Shown in pieces: positions 18,850 through 29,962 of a stretch of DNA of 64,000 bases. Origin of the DNA: Idiomarina sp. MD25a (GTDB taxonomy: Bacteria; Pseudomonadota; Gammaproteobacteria; Enterobacterales; Alteromonadaceae). The number at the start of each line of letters is the position of its first letter. Positions within the stretch are counted from its first letter, which is position 1. Location of the stretch: the NCBI RefSeq assembly GCF_001870515.1, contig NZ_MDGT01000002.1, positions 62,066 to 126,065 of the forward strand, read 5' to 3'. A model generated the notes under the pieces. That model saw only the letters and a program-made list of their open reading frames with translations. It did no database searches and was not told the DNA's origin. A program made the translations under genes and the position numbers.

Positions 18850-18931
18850 ATATCCACACATGGCTGAAATCCGCATCAGCCACAGCCTACAGGATCTTAT
18901 CCACGGATTCTGTGGATAACCCTGTGTCTAA
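18850..18931. other. cluster of DnaA-box-like 9-mers
   Basis: Four 9-mers fit TTATNCACA with at most one mismatch: ATATCCACA (18850, plus), TTATCCACG (18897, plus), TTATCCACA (18911-18919, minus, exact) and TTAGACACA (18923-18931, minus). The middle two face each other 5 bp apart. An AT-rich stretch follows at about 18985-19060. The group could be a DnaA-titrating or DnaA-reactivating locus, or part of an origin; it is too small to call oriC. Confidence 0.45.
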
Positions 18932-19302
18932 GTGTGTGAAATAGTACGTTTAGTGCGGTTTGTAGGCAAAATTAATGATTGTTCAGAAAATCGCTCTATC
19001 AAATAAAACCCAATAAAAACAAAGGTTTAATAAAAAATTGTAAAAATCAAAAAGGACCGGTTGAAGAACGCGTTAAGATTGCCCGAAGAATCAGCAACTT
19101 GTGTATTTCTTATTTAATTTGGGTATTTTTTCAACACGTTTGGCAAGGCTTTTGCGAGCTTTAATTGCTGAACCCAACGCCGCATTTGTATAACGTTTTT
19201 GTTCTATATCGCGTATTTTAGCGACTGTATTGTAATAAAAATGTCTTACGAGTTTGGTCGGCTTTAGTGGGTGAAATAGGCATTCATGTAGGAATGAAAG
19301 TT
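18932..19302. other. non-coding stretch, AT-rich
   Basis: This is the remainder of the 728-bp gap between tRNA-Asn and the aminotransferase gene. A 61-codon frame at 18979-19164 has no ribosome site, and its product (Lys/Asn-rich, then hydrophobic) looks random. I see no RNA gene, no repeat and no clear promoter beyond AT-rich sequence. Confidence 0.5.
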
Positions 19303-19334
19303 AAAAAAAAGCCTCGTTAGCATGCTAACGAGGC
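19303..19334 (-). terminator. terminator of the aminotransferase gene
   Basis: Perfect stem GCCTCGTTAG/CTAACGAGGC with loop CATG, followed on the minus strand by eight T residues, 24 bp past the stop codon. Confidence 0.93.
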
Positions 19335-19357
19335 CGTAATGTCGATAAAGCTAGGTT

Positions 19358-20548
19358 TTAACCCAGCTTAGCAACGAATGCTTTAATACGTGAGACGGCT
19401 TCTTTAAGTGTGTCTAGACTTGTCGCGAACGATAGGCGACAGTAGCCTTCGGTACCAAAGGCTGATCCAGGTACTAATGCCACATTAGCTTCCGTCAGAA
19501 GCTTTTCACACAATTCAACATCGTTAGAGGCACCGGCTTTATCCATTAATCCCTGAATACGCGCGAAGGTGTAAAAGGTACCATCACCTTTGACGCATTC
19601 GATACCGTCGATTTCGTTAAGTGCTTCTACCAAGTAATCGTGACGTTCCTTGAAGGCACTGACCATTGTATCGATGCAGCTTTGGTCGCCATTTAAAGCA
19701 GCTGCTGCCGCATGTTGGCTGATGCTGGCTGGATTAGACGTACTTTGCGACTGGATTTTTTTCATCGCTGCAATGATTGGCGCTGGGCCTGCTGCGTAAC
19801 CAATACGCCAACCGGTCATTGCATAGGCTTTCGAAACACCTGATAAGATAACCGTGCGCTCGCGTAATTCAGGCGCAACCATCACAATATTAGCGAATTG
19901 GCTACGATCCCATAAAATATGCTCATACATATCGTCTGTCGCGATCAGCACATTAGGGAAGTCAACCAGTACATCAGCAAGTGCGCGTAGCTCCTCTGCT
20001 GAGTACGCCGTGCCACTCGGGTTAGATGGGCTGTTGATAAACATTAAACGGGTTTTGTCGGTTAATGAATCACGCAATTGCTCAGGAGTGATTTTAAAGC
20101 GCTGCTCTAAATGGGTGTGTACGATAACAGGCTCTGCTTCAACCAGTTTGACCATATCCGGATATGAAACCCAGTAAGGCGCCGGTATCACCACTTCATC
20201 ACCTGGGTTCAGCCAAGCACTCAGTAAATTAAAAATACTATGTTTACCACCAGCCGAGACGATGATTTCATCAAGACCATAATCGAGTTGATTATCGCGC
20301 TTAAACTTGTCGGCCACCGCTTGTTTAAGTTCGACAATACCATCAACCGCAGTGTACTTGGTTTTGCCAGACTCGATAGCTGCGATAGCGGCTTGTTTGA
20401 CGAAGTCAGGAGTATCAAAATCGGGTTCACCGACTCCTAGACCGATGACATCTTTGCCCGCACTTCTTAACTCGTTGGCTTTCTGTGTCACCGCGAGTGT
20501 TGGTGAAGGTTGGATCGAATTAACGCGCTTTGATAGCTGATAGTCCAC
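19358..20548 (-). CDS. class I pyridoxal-phosphate aminotransferase (aspartate aminotransferase type)
   Basis: This 396-residue enzyme has fold-type I aminotransferase motifs: GLGVGEPDFDTPDFV, NSPSNPSGT, and the PLP Lys240 in SGVSKAYAMTGWRIGYA. Sequence style is that of subgroup I-beta/gamma aspartate (or aspartate/prephenate) aminotransferases, as in Thermus and many proteobacteria, not of E. coli AspC. The likely reaction is aspartate plus 2-oxoglutarate to oxaloacetate plus glutamate. It is a single gene with its own terminator, divergent from the MATE gene. Confidence 0.9.
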   Translation of the reverse strand: MDYQLSKRVNSIQPSPTLAVTQKANELRSAGKDVIGLGVGEPDFDTPDFVKQAAIAAIESGKTKYTAVDGIVELKQAVADKFKRDNQLDYGLDEIIVSAGGKHSIFNLLSAWLNPGDEVVIPAPYWVSYPDMVKLVEAEPVIVHTHLEQRFKITPEQLRDSLTDKTRLMFINSPSNPSGTAYSAEELRALADVLVDFPNVLIATDDMYEHILWDRSQFANIVMVAPELRERTVILSGVSKAYAMTGWRIGYAAGPAPIIAAMKKIQSQSTSNPASISQHAAAAALNGDQSCIDTMVSAFKERHDYLVEALNEIDGIECVKGDGTFYTFARIQGLMDKAGASNDVELCEKLLTEANVALVPGSAFGTEGYCRLSFATSLDTLKEAVSRIKAFVAKLG

Positions 20549-20683
20549 TACGAATTCCTTCCGATTATGCCTATGTAAACTGCTCTCTACTATACGTATC
20601 GGTGGCGCTAAAGTCTATCAACATAGCCAAACAATGGGTGTTTGCTGTACACTACGTAAGTTCATTCAAGAGGAGGTATTTTC

Positions 20684-22042
20684 ATGGCTACAACCGACGC
20701 ATCTCGAAGTCTTATCAACGCGCCGGTTGGAAAAACGCTATGGGAAATGACTTGGCCAGTAATCTTTGGCGTGGCAACGCTGATAAGCTTTAATGTCGTT
20801 GATACCTTCTTTATCAGTCTGCTGGGCACCGACCCGCTTGCAGCGGTCAGCTTTACCTTCCCTATTACCTTTACGGTGGTCAGTTTGACTATTGGTTTAG
20901 GTATTGGTACGTCGGCGGTAATCGCGCGAAAATATGGTCGAGATAAACCGCAAGAAGCGCAGTTTGACGGCTTTGCCGCGCTCTCGGTTTCCGCTTTACT
21001 TGTTCTGATGCTGTCAGCCGTTGGCTATATTTTCATGGACAGTATTTTTACCCTCCTGCAAGCACAACAACGTTTACTGCCGCTGATCCGTGAATATATG
21101 ACGCTATGGTTTGCGGGCAGCGTAATGTTGGTTACGCCAATGGTCGGCAATGCGGTGTTGCGCGCATCGGGCGACACGCGAACGCCATCATTGATTATGG
21201 CCTCGGGCGGTTTGGCGAATGCGATTTTTGATCCGATCCTTATCTTTGGTTGGGGACCTATCCCTGCGATGGGTATTGAAGGCGCGGCGCTGGCCAGTGT
21301 GATTTCTTGGTTGAGTGGTGTGGTGTTAGTGTTCTGGTTACTCAACCGTAAGCAGCTCATACGGGTGCGTATTGAAACGACACGCGGATTGTTTCGCGAG
21401 TGGTTGGATGCTGCGCGCGCCATACTGAAAATTGGTCTGCCAGCGGCAGGTGCGAACATCCTTACACCGCTCGCGATGTCGGTCATGACGGCTATTATTG
21501 CATCCTATGGGGCGGCCGCGGTGGCGGCATTTGGCGTCGGCACTCGACTCGAATCGCTGGCGAGTATCATTATTTTGGCGCTATCCATGTCGTTACCGCC
21601 GTTGATTAGTCAAAACTTTGGTGCCAATCGAGTTGATCGGGTACGTGAGGCCTATGGTAAAGCCTTAAAAGCGGTATTTGCCATTCAACTGGTTATCTAC
21701 GCGGCGATGGCAATAACCGCACCGTGGATAGCGATGGCATTTGCCAAAGAGCAAGAAGTGGCGCGTATTGTTGAACTGTTTATTTATATAATGCCCATCG
21801 GGTATGGCTTTCAGGGGTGGATCATTCTCTCGAACTCAAGTTTTAATGCCATTCATAAACCCATGCGTGCGCTCGGCTTAAGTGTCATCCGCTTATTTGT
21901 TTTTTTCGTACCCTTGTCCTACTTAGGAAGTCTACTAGCGGACCTGCACGGCTTATTTATTGGCGGTGTGGTGGCTAATATCATTACAGCGGCTATCGCT
22001 TATATATGGTTTACGCGAGCGCTGAGGAGGGTTGGTGAGTAA
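20684..22042 (+). CDS. MATE family efflux transporter
   Basis: This 452-residue polytopic protein has about twelve membrane helices in two repeated halves, with MATE hallmarks: W-x-x-x-x-P-V-I-F-G at the start, FF-I-S-L-L-G-T-D-x-L-A-A-V-S, and [10 protein letters not shown] in the first half. Family members export cationic drugs, dyes or metabolites by sodium or proton antiport. SD AGGAGGT precedes ATG 20684. It overlaps uvrB by 8 nt, so uvrB is probably translated from the same mRNA. Confidence 0.92.
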   Translation: MATTDASRSLINAPVGKTLWEMTWPVIFGVATLISFNVVDTFFISLLGTDPLAAVSFTFPITFTVVSLTIGLGIGTSAVIARKYGRDKPQEAQFDGFAALSVSALLVLMLSAVGYIFMDSIFTLLQAQQRLLPLIREYMTLWFAGSVMLVTPMVGNAVLRASGDTRTPSLIMASGGLANAIFDPILIFGWGPIPAMGIEGAALASVISWLSGVVLVFWLLNRKQLIRVRIETTRGLFREWLDAARAILKIGLPAAGANILTPLAMSVMTAIIASYGAAAVAAFGVGTRLESLASIIILALSMSLPPLISQNFGANRVDRVREAYGKALKAVFAIQLVIYAAMAITAPWIAMAFAKEQEVARIVELFIYIMPIGYGFQGWIILSNSSFNAIHKPMRALGLSVIRLFVFFVPLSYLGSLLADLHGLFIGGVVANIITAAIAYIWFTRALRRVGE

Positions 22043-24065
22043 AGCATTTGAATTAATATCGAGTTACCAGCCTGCAGGTGATCAGCCTGCGGCGATTGAA
22101 AAAATTCTAGAGAATTTAGACGCGGGTCTTGCCCATCAAACTTTACTCGGCGTCACAGGCTCGGGTAAGACGTTTACCATGGCTAACGTGATTGCGCAGT
22201 CGCAACGCCCGACGCTCATTCTGGCTCACAATAAAACGTTGGCAGCACAGCTCTATGGTGAGATGAAAGAATTCTTCCCTAATAATGCTGTCGAATATTT
22301 TGTGTCCTATTACGATTATTATCAGCCCGAAGCTTATGTACCCACCACCGACACCTTTATTGAAAAAGACGCGTCGATAAACGACCACATTGAACAAATG
22401 CGTCTGTCAGCGACAAAAGCGTTGATGGAGCGCCGTGATGTTGTGTTGGTGGCTTCGGTTTCGGCTATTTATGGTTTGGGTGATCCCGAATCATATATGA
22501 AGATGATGTTGCATTTGCGTCGTGGCGATATTATTGACCAGCGCGATATTTTGCGGCGCTTGGCGCAGCTACAGTATAAGCGTAACGATGCGGCTTTCGA
22601 ACGAGGCACCTATCGTGTGCGCGGTGAGGTCATTGACATTTTCCCCGCTGAATCGGAAGAACTTGCAGTGCGCGTTGAACTATTTGATAACGAAGTCGAT
22701 CGTATCAGCTTTTTCGAACCGCTCACCGGGCAGGTGACTGAAGCGGATGTTGCACGTGCGACCATCTATCCAAAGACACACTATGTCACGCCACGTGAAG
22801 TTTTGGTCGAAGCGATTGAGAAAATCAAAGACGAGTTGAAAGATCGCCGAGATGTATTGCTGAAGCAAAATAAATTGCTTGAAGAGCAACGTATTAATCA
22901 GCGCACTCAGTTTGATATTGAGATGATGTTGGAGCTTGGCTATTGCTCCGGCATCGAAAATTATTCACGTTATCTCTCTGGACGTGCGCCCGGTGAGCCG
23001 CCACCCACGTTGATGGATTACTTACCTGACGACGCGCTGCTTATTATTGATGAGTCTCATGTGACGGTATCGCAGGTCGGCGCTATGTATAAGGGTGACC
23101 GCTCACGAAAGGAAAACCTGGTGGAGTATGGCTTTCGACTGCCGAGTGCGCTGGATAACCGACCGTTAAAGTTTGATGAATTCGAAGCTATTGCACCACA
23201 AACAGTTTATGTTTCTGCAACACCTGGTAAATATGAGCTTGAACGCAGTAGTGGTGAGGTGGTTGAGCAGGTCGTGCGACCCACAGGTTTAGTGGATCCG
23301 ATTATTGAAGTGCGGCCGGTAGCGACGCAGGTCGATGATTTAATGTCTGAAGTCCGTTTGCGCGTGGAAAAAGAAGAACGTGTACTCGCGACAACATTGA
23401 CCAAAAAGATGGCCGAAGACTTAAGTGACTACCTCGATGAACACGGCATCCGTGTACGCTATCTTCACTCAGACATTGATACGGTCGAACGAATGGAGAT
23501 TATTCGCGACTTGCGACTCGGTGAGTTTGATGTGTTGGTCGGCATTAACTTGCTGCGAGAAGGCCTTGATATGCCGGAAGTTTCCCTAGTCGCCATTCTT
23601 GATGCTGATAAAGAGGGCTTCTTACGCTCTGATCGTTCTTTGATTCAGACCATTGGTCGTGCAGCACGTAACGTGAATGGTAAGGCGATTCTCTATGGCG
23701 ATCGGATTACTGGTTCGATGCAACGCGCGATTGAGGAGACGGATCGTCGCCGTGAAAAGCAAATCGCATTTAACGAAGAGCATGGTATCACGCCGCAAAA
23801 ATTGAATAAGAAAGTCACCGACGTGATGGACTTAGGGCAAGGCGGTGCAAACCGTAAAAACCGAGCGGCGAAGGCCGTTGCCGAGGTTGCTTCAGGCTAT
23901 GATCCACGCACCGTGATGATCAAAGACACGAATGCGGTGATTAAAGAAATCGAAGCAAAAGAAAAAGAAATGTACGAAGCGGCTCAAAACCTTGAGTTTG
24001 AGAAGGCGGCACAATTACGAGACGATATCAAAACATTACGTGAGCAACTTAAGCGAGCAGTTTAA
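22035..24065 (+). CDS. uvrB: excinuclease ABC subunit UvrB
   Basis: UvrB is the damage-verifying helicase of nucleotide excision repair. The 676-residue protein has Walker [15 protein letters not shown] near residues 38-50, [12 protein letters not shown] of the beta-hairpin region, the IDESH box, helicase motifs [26 protein letters not shown] and QTIGRAARN, and a C-terminal UVR motif ([18 protein letters not shown]). GTG 22035 gives the N-terminus MSKAFEL seen in E. coli; GAGGAGG lies just upstream inside the MATE gene. I see no LexA box near its start or before the MATE gene. Confidence 0.97.
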   Translation: MSKAFELISSYQPAGDQPAAIEKILENLDAGLAHQTLLGVTGSGKTFTMANVIAQSQRPTLILAHNKTLAAQLYGEMKEFFPNNAVEYFVSYYDYYQPEAYVPTTDTFIEKDASINDHIEQMRLSATKALMERRDVVLVASVSAIYGLGDPESYMKMMLHLRRGDIIDQRDILRRLAQLQYKRNDAAFERGTYRVRGEVIDIFPAESEELAVRVELFDNEVDRISFFEPLTGQVTEADVARATIYPKTHYVTPREVLVEAIEKIKDELKDRRDVLLKQNKLLEEQRINQRTQFDIEMMLELGYCSGIENYSRYLSGRAPGEPPPTLMDYLPDDALLIIDESHVTVSQVGAMYKGDRSRKENLVEYGFRLPSALDNRPLKFDEFEAIAPQTVYVSATPGKYELERSSGEVVEQVVRPTGLVDPIIEVRPVATQVDDLMSEVRLRVEKEERVLATTLTKKMAEDLSDYLDEHGIRVRYLHSDIDTVERMEIIRDLRLGEFDVLVGINLLREGLDMPEVSLVAILDADKEGFLRSDRSLIQTIGRAARNVNGKAILYGDRITGSMQRAIEETDRRREKQIAFNEEHGITPQKLNKKVTDVMDLGQGGANRKNRAAKAVAEVASGYDPRTVMIKDTNAVIKEIEAKEKEMYEAAQNLEFEKAAQLRDDIKTLREQLKRAV

Positions 24066-24133
24066 TCGGTTTTTATAATTAGAAATGTAAATCGTAATTG
24101 CTATCATTTCGTTAGACAGGAATGGAGGGCATT

Positions 24134-24328
24134 ATGATAAAGACAGCTAGTTTTGCCGTGATGCATTTCTCAATCGCTTTTACAGTGGTTTGGGTGATGA
24201 CAGGCGATATCGTGATGGGCGGTGCCGTGGCATTGATTGAGCCACTGGTAAACACAGTAGGTTATTATTTCCATGAAAAGATCTGGCAACGGAGCGGCGT
24301 TCGTCGAACGAGCGCGTTATCTGGATAA
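24134..24328 (+). CDS. DUF2061 small membrane protein
   Basis: This 64-residue protein has the DUF2061 pattern: KTASFAVMHFSIAFTVVW, LTGD-like MTGDIVMGGAVALIEPLVNTVGYYFHEKIW. It has two short hydrophobic segments and no known function. ATG 24134 sits 4 nt after GGAGGG; an in-frame ATG at 24122 has worse spacing. It overlaps the next gene by 56 nt. Confidence 0.8.
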   Translation: MIKTASFAVMHFSIAFTVVWVMTGDIVMGGAVALIEPLVNTVGYYFHEKIWQRSGVRRTSALSG

Positions 24329-24803
24329 AGAGGGGCGCGCGAGCACTCCTCTATTTTTCATTTGGGTCACATTCTTTTTATGCCGCGGTTATCTTGCGGG
24401 TATTGTTTCGCTCACTTTTAATGAAGATCGCACGCGTTTACTTTCATTATTTTATAAAAGTTCAGAACAATTTGGTCTCATGCTTCTGGTTGGCATGCCT
24501 GCCTTACTTGTACTGTTGGCGACGAGTTTCGCAAAGGAGGATGGTTACAACTGGGCTAATCATGTGATGCGAGCGGCACAGCCACTGATGTGGGCCTCCC
24601 TCGTGTTAGATGCGATATTAATTAGTAGTTTGTTACTGCATCAACATGGCAGTTTTTCTTGGGGTAAAGCGAGTATTATTTTAGCGTGGTTTGTTAGCCT
24701 CTGGTACGTGACTAAGTCGCGGCAATGGCGCTTCTATCGGCGTCATCTCGCTGAAAAGCCCGAATCATCGGTGTCCGAAGACACCGATACATCAGCGCAA
24801 TAA
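24273..24803 (+). CDS. DUF2919 family inner membrane protein (YfeZ-like)
   Basis: The 176-residue product has four hydrophobic segments. It begins with RYLDKEGRASTPLFFIWVTFFLCRGYLAGIVSL, which fits the DUF2919/YfeZ N-terminal pattern (Y-x-D-x-x-G-x-x-x-P, then a helix ending in R-x-Y/W). Function is unknown. The only good in-frame start is ATG 24273, inside the DUF2061 gene and without a clear ribosome site, so translation probably depends on the upstream gene. The C-terminus is hydrophilic and acidic. It converges on fghA with an 11-bp gap. Confidence 0.75.
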   Translation: MKRSGNGAAFVERARYLDKEGRASTPLFFIWVTFFLCRGYLAGIVSLTFNEDRTRLLSLFYKSSEQFGLMLLVGMPALLVLLATSFAKEDGYNWANHVMRAAQPLMWASLVLDAILISSLLLHQHGSFSWGKASIILAWFVSLWYVTKSRQWRFYRRHLAEKPESSVSEDTDTSAQ

Positions 24804-24814
24804 GGGTGAGCGTG

Positions 24815-25642
24815 TTAGAGCAGATAATGCGCGTGGAAGCGTAACTGCTCTTCAATGAAACTGCTGATAAAGTAGTAGCTATGATCGTAGCCTTCGTGCA
24901 GATAAACAGCGCCCGGTCCGTCTGTTTCGTCGAATACAGCTTGCAAAGCCTCAGGCTTCAGTTGCTCTTCGAGAAAGTTATCTGCTAAGCCTTGGTCGAC
25001 GCGAATCGGTCTGACTTGCCCATAAGCTTTGATAAGTTCAACCGCATCATAGTCTTTCCAAGCATCACGGTTGCCTCCCAAATATTGCGTAAACGCATAC
25101 TCACCCCAGGGGCATTGAGTCGGGTGGGTGATCGGTGAGAATGCCGAAATGCTTTGATAGCGCTCTGGATTCCGCACGCCAATGACAAGCGCGCCATGGC
25201 CACCCATGGAGTGACCGGCAATCGAGCGTTTATCCGTTAATGGGAACTGTGCCTCTACGCATTTTGGGAGCTCATCAAGAATGTAGTCGTACATTTGATA
25301 GTGCTTTGCCCAAGGCGTTTCGGTGGCATTCAGATAAAAGCCTGCACCTTTGCCAAAGTCATAACGATCTTCGTCGGCTACTTCGTCACCGCGCGGGCTG
25401 GTATCAGGAATAATTAGCGCGATACCGAGCTGCGCAGCGACGCGCTGTGCACCTGCTTTAGTAGAGAAGTTCTCATCAGTACAGGTTAGTCCTGATAAAA
25501 AGTACACGCTGGGGACTGCATGATGCTCTGCTTGCGGCGGTAGAAACACACTCAATTGCATATCGCAGTTGAGTGTCGAAGAGCGGTGCTTGAGGCGGAC
25601 TTGACGGCCGCCAAACGTACGTACTTCGCTAACGATTTCCAT
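24815..25642 (-). CDS. fghA: S-formylglutathione hydrolase
   Basis: This enzyme hydrolyses S-formylglutathione to formate and glutathione, the second step of glutathione-dependent formaldehyde detoxification. The 275-residue esterase-D-type protein has the nucleophile Ser145 in GHSMGGHGA, the early motif YFLSGLTCTDENF, and a late His in HEGYDHSYYFI. It lies 18 bp after frmA and is surely co-transcribed with it. Confidence 0.96.
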   Translation of the reverse strand: MEIVSEVRTFGGRQVRLKHRSSTLNCDMQLSVFLPPQAEHHAVPSVYFLSGLTCTDENFSTKAGAQRVAAQLGIALIIPDTSPRGDEVADEDRYDFGKGAGFYLNATETPWAKHYQMYDYILDELPKCVEAQFPLTDKRSIAGHSMGGHGALVIGVRNPERYQSISAFSPITHPTQCPWGEYAFTQYLGGNRDAWKDYDAVELIKAYGQVRPIRVDQGLADNFLEEQLKPEALQAVFDETDGPGAVYLHEGYDHSYYFISSFIEEQLRFHAHYLL

Positions 25643-25660
25643 AGTGGATACCTTTGTCGC

Positions 25661-26809
<1,149 letters not shown>

Positions 26810-26834
26810 CTAGTTATACGTTAATGACAGGAAC

Positions 26835-26872
26835 AAGTTTAACTTTTTCTGTTTTAAAGGTAATCTAAACTT
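26835..26872. promoter_or_regulatory. possible LysR-type binding region between frmA and the regulator
   Basis: AAGTTTA and TAAACTT form an inverted repeat separated by 24 bp in the divergent promoter region. A LysR-type regulator often binds such dyads next to its own gene. The AT-rich context makes chance occurrence likely. Confidence 0.25.
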
Positions 26873-26902
26873 TTTACAAATGACTTTTGCAGATACGTAA
26901 TA

Positions 26903-27781
26903 ATGAAACAATGGCAAGGAATCAGTGAGTTTGTTGCGGTGGCTCAAACATCCAGCTTCACCAGTGCGGCGAAGCAGTTAGGTCTGTCTGTTGCGCAAGT
27001 GAGCCGTAATATTGCTGCACTCGAGCAACGTCTGAAACTTCCGTTACTTTACCGGTCGACCCGAAGTGTGAGCTTAACGGAGGAGGGGTTATTGTATTTA
27101 CCTCATTGCCAACACTTAGTGGCGAGTCTCAATGATGCGGATCAGGCTATCCAACAGCGATCAGAAAAACCACAAGGGTTAATCAGGCTGACCGCTCCAG
27201 TATTTTACGGCGAACACGTGATTGCTCCTTTAGTAAACGATTTTTTAAATCAGTATCCCGATTGTCGACTCGACTTTAATCTGACCAATGAGACCTTGGA
27301 TCTCATTGAGGGACACTACGATTTAGCGATTCGCTTAGGTCACTTAGGTACACCACGGCTGAAAGCGAGTCCGCTGGGTCATCGCAGACACTTTTTAGTC
27401 GGAACACCCGAATACTTTGCACGCTTTGGCGAACCCACGGATTTAGCTTCGCTGGCTGATCACCGTTGTTTGACGGGCACGCTCAAGAGTTGGCGTTTTC
27501 AGGTGGATGGAAAAGCAAAGTCAGTGCAACCAAATGCATTAGTTCATTGCAATAGCGGTCTAGCGATAAAAGATGCGGTGTGTAAAGGCCTGGGGATAGC
27601 GATTCTACCTGATTATTATGTCGCTGATGAGCTTGAAGCTGGTGTCTTACAGGAAGTGCTGACAAAGTATCGTCAACCCGACGATGGTATTTGGGCATTG
27701 TATCCTGAGTCGCGACATCGAATTGCGAAAGTCAGAGTATTAATAGACTTTTTGAAGTTGAAGCTAACCGATAACGGTTGA
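26903..27781 (+). CDS. LysR family transcriptional regulator
   Basis: This 292-residue regulator has an N-terminal HTH (SFTSAAKQLGLSVAQVSRNIAALEQRLKLPLLYRSTRSVSLTEEG) and a periplasmic-binding-like effector domain (GLIRLTAPVFYGEHVIAPLVNDFLNQYPD). Divergent position makes frmA-fghA the likely target, and such LysR genes are common next to adhC/fghA in proteobacteria. The effector is unknown. Confidence 0.9.
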   Translation: MKQWQGISEFVAVAQTSSFTSAAKQLGLSVAQVSRNIAALEQRLKLPLLYRSTRSVSLTEEGLLYLPHCQHLVASLNDADQAIQQRSEKPQGLIRLTAPVFYGEHVIAPLVNDFLNQYPDCRLDFNLTNETLDLIEGHYDLAIRLGHLGTPRLKASPLGHRRHFLVGTPEYFARFGEPTDLASLADHRCLTGTLKSWRFQVDGKAKSVQPNALVHCNSGLAIKDAVCKGLGIAILPDYYVADELEAGVLQEVLTKYRQPDDGIWALYPESRHRIAKVRVLIDFLKLKLTDNG

Positions 27782-27823
27782 AGTCGTGGGTTTAATTAGA
27801 GTAATTCAGGAAGTAAAAAAAGG

Positions 27824-27899
27824 TGGTGGATGGTACTGGGCTCGAACCAGTGACCCTCGCCTTGTAAGGGCGATGCTCTCCCAACTGAGCTAACCATCC
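27824..27899 (-). tRNA. tRNA-Val (TAC)
   Basis: 76 nt, acceptor GGATGGT/ACCATCC, anticodon loop with TAC, T arm GGTTCGAGCCC, CCA encoded. Second of two identical copies. Confidence 0.96.
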
Positions 27900-27930
27900 A
27901 ACGCCAAGGAAAACAACGAAGGGGAAGAAG

Positions 27931-28006
27931 TGGTGGATGGTACTGGGCTCGAACCAGTGACCCTCGCCTTGTAAGGGCGATGCTCTCCCAACTGAGCTAA
28001 CCATCC
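27931..28006 (-). tRNA. tRNA-Val (TAC)
   Basis: Identical to the copy at 27824-27899, separated by 31 bp; first in the transcript. Anticodon TAC, CCA encoded. Confidence 0.96.
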
Positions 28007-28044
28007 AGTTTTGTCATCGCACTTCTGCGTCGTTGCGAGGAGGC

Positions 28045-28072
28045 ATTATAGGGATACGCGCCAAAGTGTCAA
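28045..28072 (-). promoter_or_regulatory. sigma-70 promoter for the tRNA-Val pair
   Basis: On the minus strand: TTGACA, 16-bp spacer, perfect TATAAT, then GC-rich sequence, 38 bp upstream of the first tRNA-Val. Confidence 0.85.
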
Positions 28073-28198
28073 ACAAAAAATGCAAAGTTTTTTCTGTTTG
28101 CTGACTTTTTAATCATTTTAATTGAATAATGCGCTTTTTGCCTAGGACTGGTAAAATTCACCGGGTCTAATCACTGAATCAAATAAAGGAACACAGTA

Positions 28199-29608
28199 AT
28201 GAGTGTAGTTACGCGTTTCGCTCCAAGCCCGACTGGCTATTTACATGTTGGCGGTGCTCGCACAGCGCTTTACTCTTGGCTGGTCGCAAAGGCCCAAGGT
28301 GGTGAGTTTGTCTTGCGCATTGAAGATACCGATCGGGAGCGTTCAACGCAGCCGGCGATTGATGCCATCTTAGAGGGTATGGAATGGTTAGGGTTGAACT
28401 GGGACCGAGGTCCTTACTATCAAACTAAGCGTTTTGACCGCTATAAAGAATTAGTCGATCAATTACTTGAAGAAGACAAAGCTTATAAATGTTACTGCTC
28501 GACCGAGCGGTTGGAAAAAATGCGCGAAGAGCAAATGGAGCGTGGCGAAAAACCGCGTTATGACGGACATTGTCGTGATAATCCAAATGCGTCTGGTGAC
28601 AGCTACGTGATTCGTTTTCGTAACCCGCAAGAGGGTAGCGTCATTTTTGATGACTTGATCCGCGGTCGTATCGAGTTTTCAAACCAAGAACTTGATGACT
28701 TAATCATTGCCCGCAGTGATGGTACGCCAACCTATAATTTCTGTGTTGTCGTGGATGATTGGGAAATGGGTATTACGCATGTGGTGCGAGGCGAAGACCA
28801 CATCAATAACACGCCGCGTCAGATTAATATTCTAAAAGCTTTAAACGCGCCGGTGCCTTATTACGCACACGTATCGATGATTCTGGGTGATGACGGTAAA
28901 AAATTATCTAAACGCCATGGCGCGGTGGGTGTGATGCATTATCGCGATGATGGGTACTTGCCCGAAGCGGTCATTAATTATTTGGCACGCTTAGGTTGGT
29001 CGCACGGTGATCAAGAGATATTCAGTAAAGAAGAGTTGGTTAAACTGTTTAAACTAGAGGACGTGAATAAAGCGGCTTCTGCGTTTAACACCGAAAAGCT
29101 TAATTGGTTAAACCAGCATTACATGAAGACGTTGCCCGCTGAACAAGTGGCTGATGCGCTAAAATGGCAATTTGATCAACTCGGCGTCGATACGTCGACG
29201 GGTCCAGCACTGACATCCATTGTTGGTTTGCAAGCCGATCGTGTGAAAACGTTGAAAGAAATGGCCGCGATTAGCCGTTATTTCTATGAACCAGTGACTG
29301 AGTTTGAAGAAAAAGCAGCTAAGAAACACTTGCGCCCTGTAGCTAAAGAACCATTAGAAGCGGTGAAGGCAAGTCTGTCAGGCTTAACGGACTGGACTGC
29401 TGAATCAATTCAAGAAGCGATTAATGGCACGGCTGAAGCGCTTGGCGTGGGCATGGGCAAAATTGGCATGCCGTTGCGCGTTGCAGCAACCGGTGGGGGC
29501 AACTCACCATCGTTGGATGTTACCTTAGCTCAGTTGGAGCAGCAAAAGGTTATCGAGCGTATTGATCTGGCGCTTGCGTTCATTGCTGAGCGCGAAGCGA
29601 GCGCATAA
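28199..29608 (+). CDS. gltX: glutamate--tRNA ligase
   Basis: GltX charges tRNA-Glu with glutamate. The 469-residue class I synthetase has the HIGH-like motif ([12 protein letters not shown], residues 9-20), the [15 protein letters not shown] region, and the KMSKS-like KKLSKRHG. Start ATG 28199. Three copies of its substrate tRNA-Glu follow downstream on the same strand. Confidence 0.97.
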   Translation: MSVVTRFAPSPTGYLHVGGARTALYSWLVAKAQGGEFVLRIEDTDRERSTQPAIDAILEGMEWLGLNWDRGPYYQTKRFDRYKELVDQLLEEDKAYKCYCSTERLEKMREEQMERGEKPRYDGHCRDNPNASGDSYVIRFRNPQEGSVIFDDLIRGRIEFSNQELDDLIIARSDGTPTYNFCVVVDDWEMGITHVVRGEDHINNTPRQINILKALNAPVPYYAHVSMILGDDGKKLSKRHGAVGVMHYRDDGYLPEAVINYLARLGWSHGDQEIFSKEELVKLFKLEDVNKAASAFNTEKLNWLNQHYMKTLPAEQVADALKWQFDQLGVDTSTGPALTSIVGLQADRVKTLKEMAAISRYFYEPVTEFEEKAAKKHLRPVAKEPLEAVKASLSGLTDWTAESIQEAINGTAEALGVGMGKIGMPLRVAATGGGNSPSLDVTLAQLEQQKVIERIDLALAFIAEREASA

Positions 29609-29680
29609 TACGCGATTTGCATGTAAAATAGTCAACTTGATATAAAAATCGCCAGTTGGAGATATTTTTTCAAAAAACAG

Positions 29681-29710
29681 TTGACACTTAAGCGCTCCTC
29701 GCAATAGAAT
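29681..29710 (+). promoter_or_regulatory. sigma-70 promoter for the tRNA-Ala/tRNA-Glu operon
   Basis: TTGACA at 29681, 18-bp spacer, TAGAAT at 29705, followed by a GC-rich discriminator GCGCCCC typical of stable RNA promoters. Confidence 0.8.
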
Positions 29711-29748
29711 GCGCCCCGCTGTCAAGGCAGTTTCGCTGCTAAAGCAGT

Positions 29749-29824
<76 letters not shown>

Positions 29825-29856
29825 AGTGAAATTTTGATAGCAATGTTAGTGATTGC

Positions 29857-29932
29857 GTCCCCTTCGTCTAGAGGCCTAGGACACTGCCCTTTCACGGCAG
29901 TAACAGGGGTTCGAATCCCCTAGGGGACGCCA
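29857..29932 (+). tRNA. tRNA-Glu (TTC), copy 1
   Basis: 76 nt, acceptor GTCCCCT/AGGGGAC, anticodon TTC in CCTTTCACGG, CCA encoded. Confidence 0.97.
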
Positions 29933-29962
29933 ATTTTACTAACACGATGCAGTTTTGATTGC

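Noticed and set aside
18850-19060. Whole DnaA-box region as the replication origin oriC
   Set aside because: Only four good boxes, a single GATC and no dnaA, dnaN, mnmG or parAB nearby; reported only as a DnaA-box cluster.
18979-19164. 61-codon open frame in the non-coding gap
   Set aside because: No ribosome site, odd composition and no family resemblance; treated as chance.
21025-21486. 153-codon frame antisense to the MATE gene
   Set aside because: Shadow of a well-supported membrane protein gene; Pro/Ser/Arg-rich and without a ribosome site.
27792-28004. Open frame of 70 codons on the minus strand with a repeated protein segment
   Set aside because: It reads through both tRNA-Val genes; the repeat in the peptide is only the tandem tRNA.
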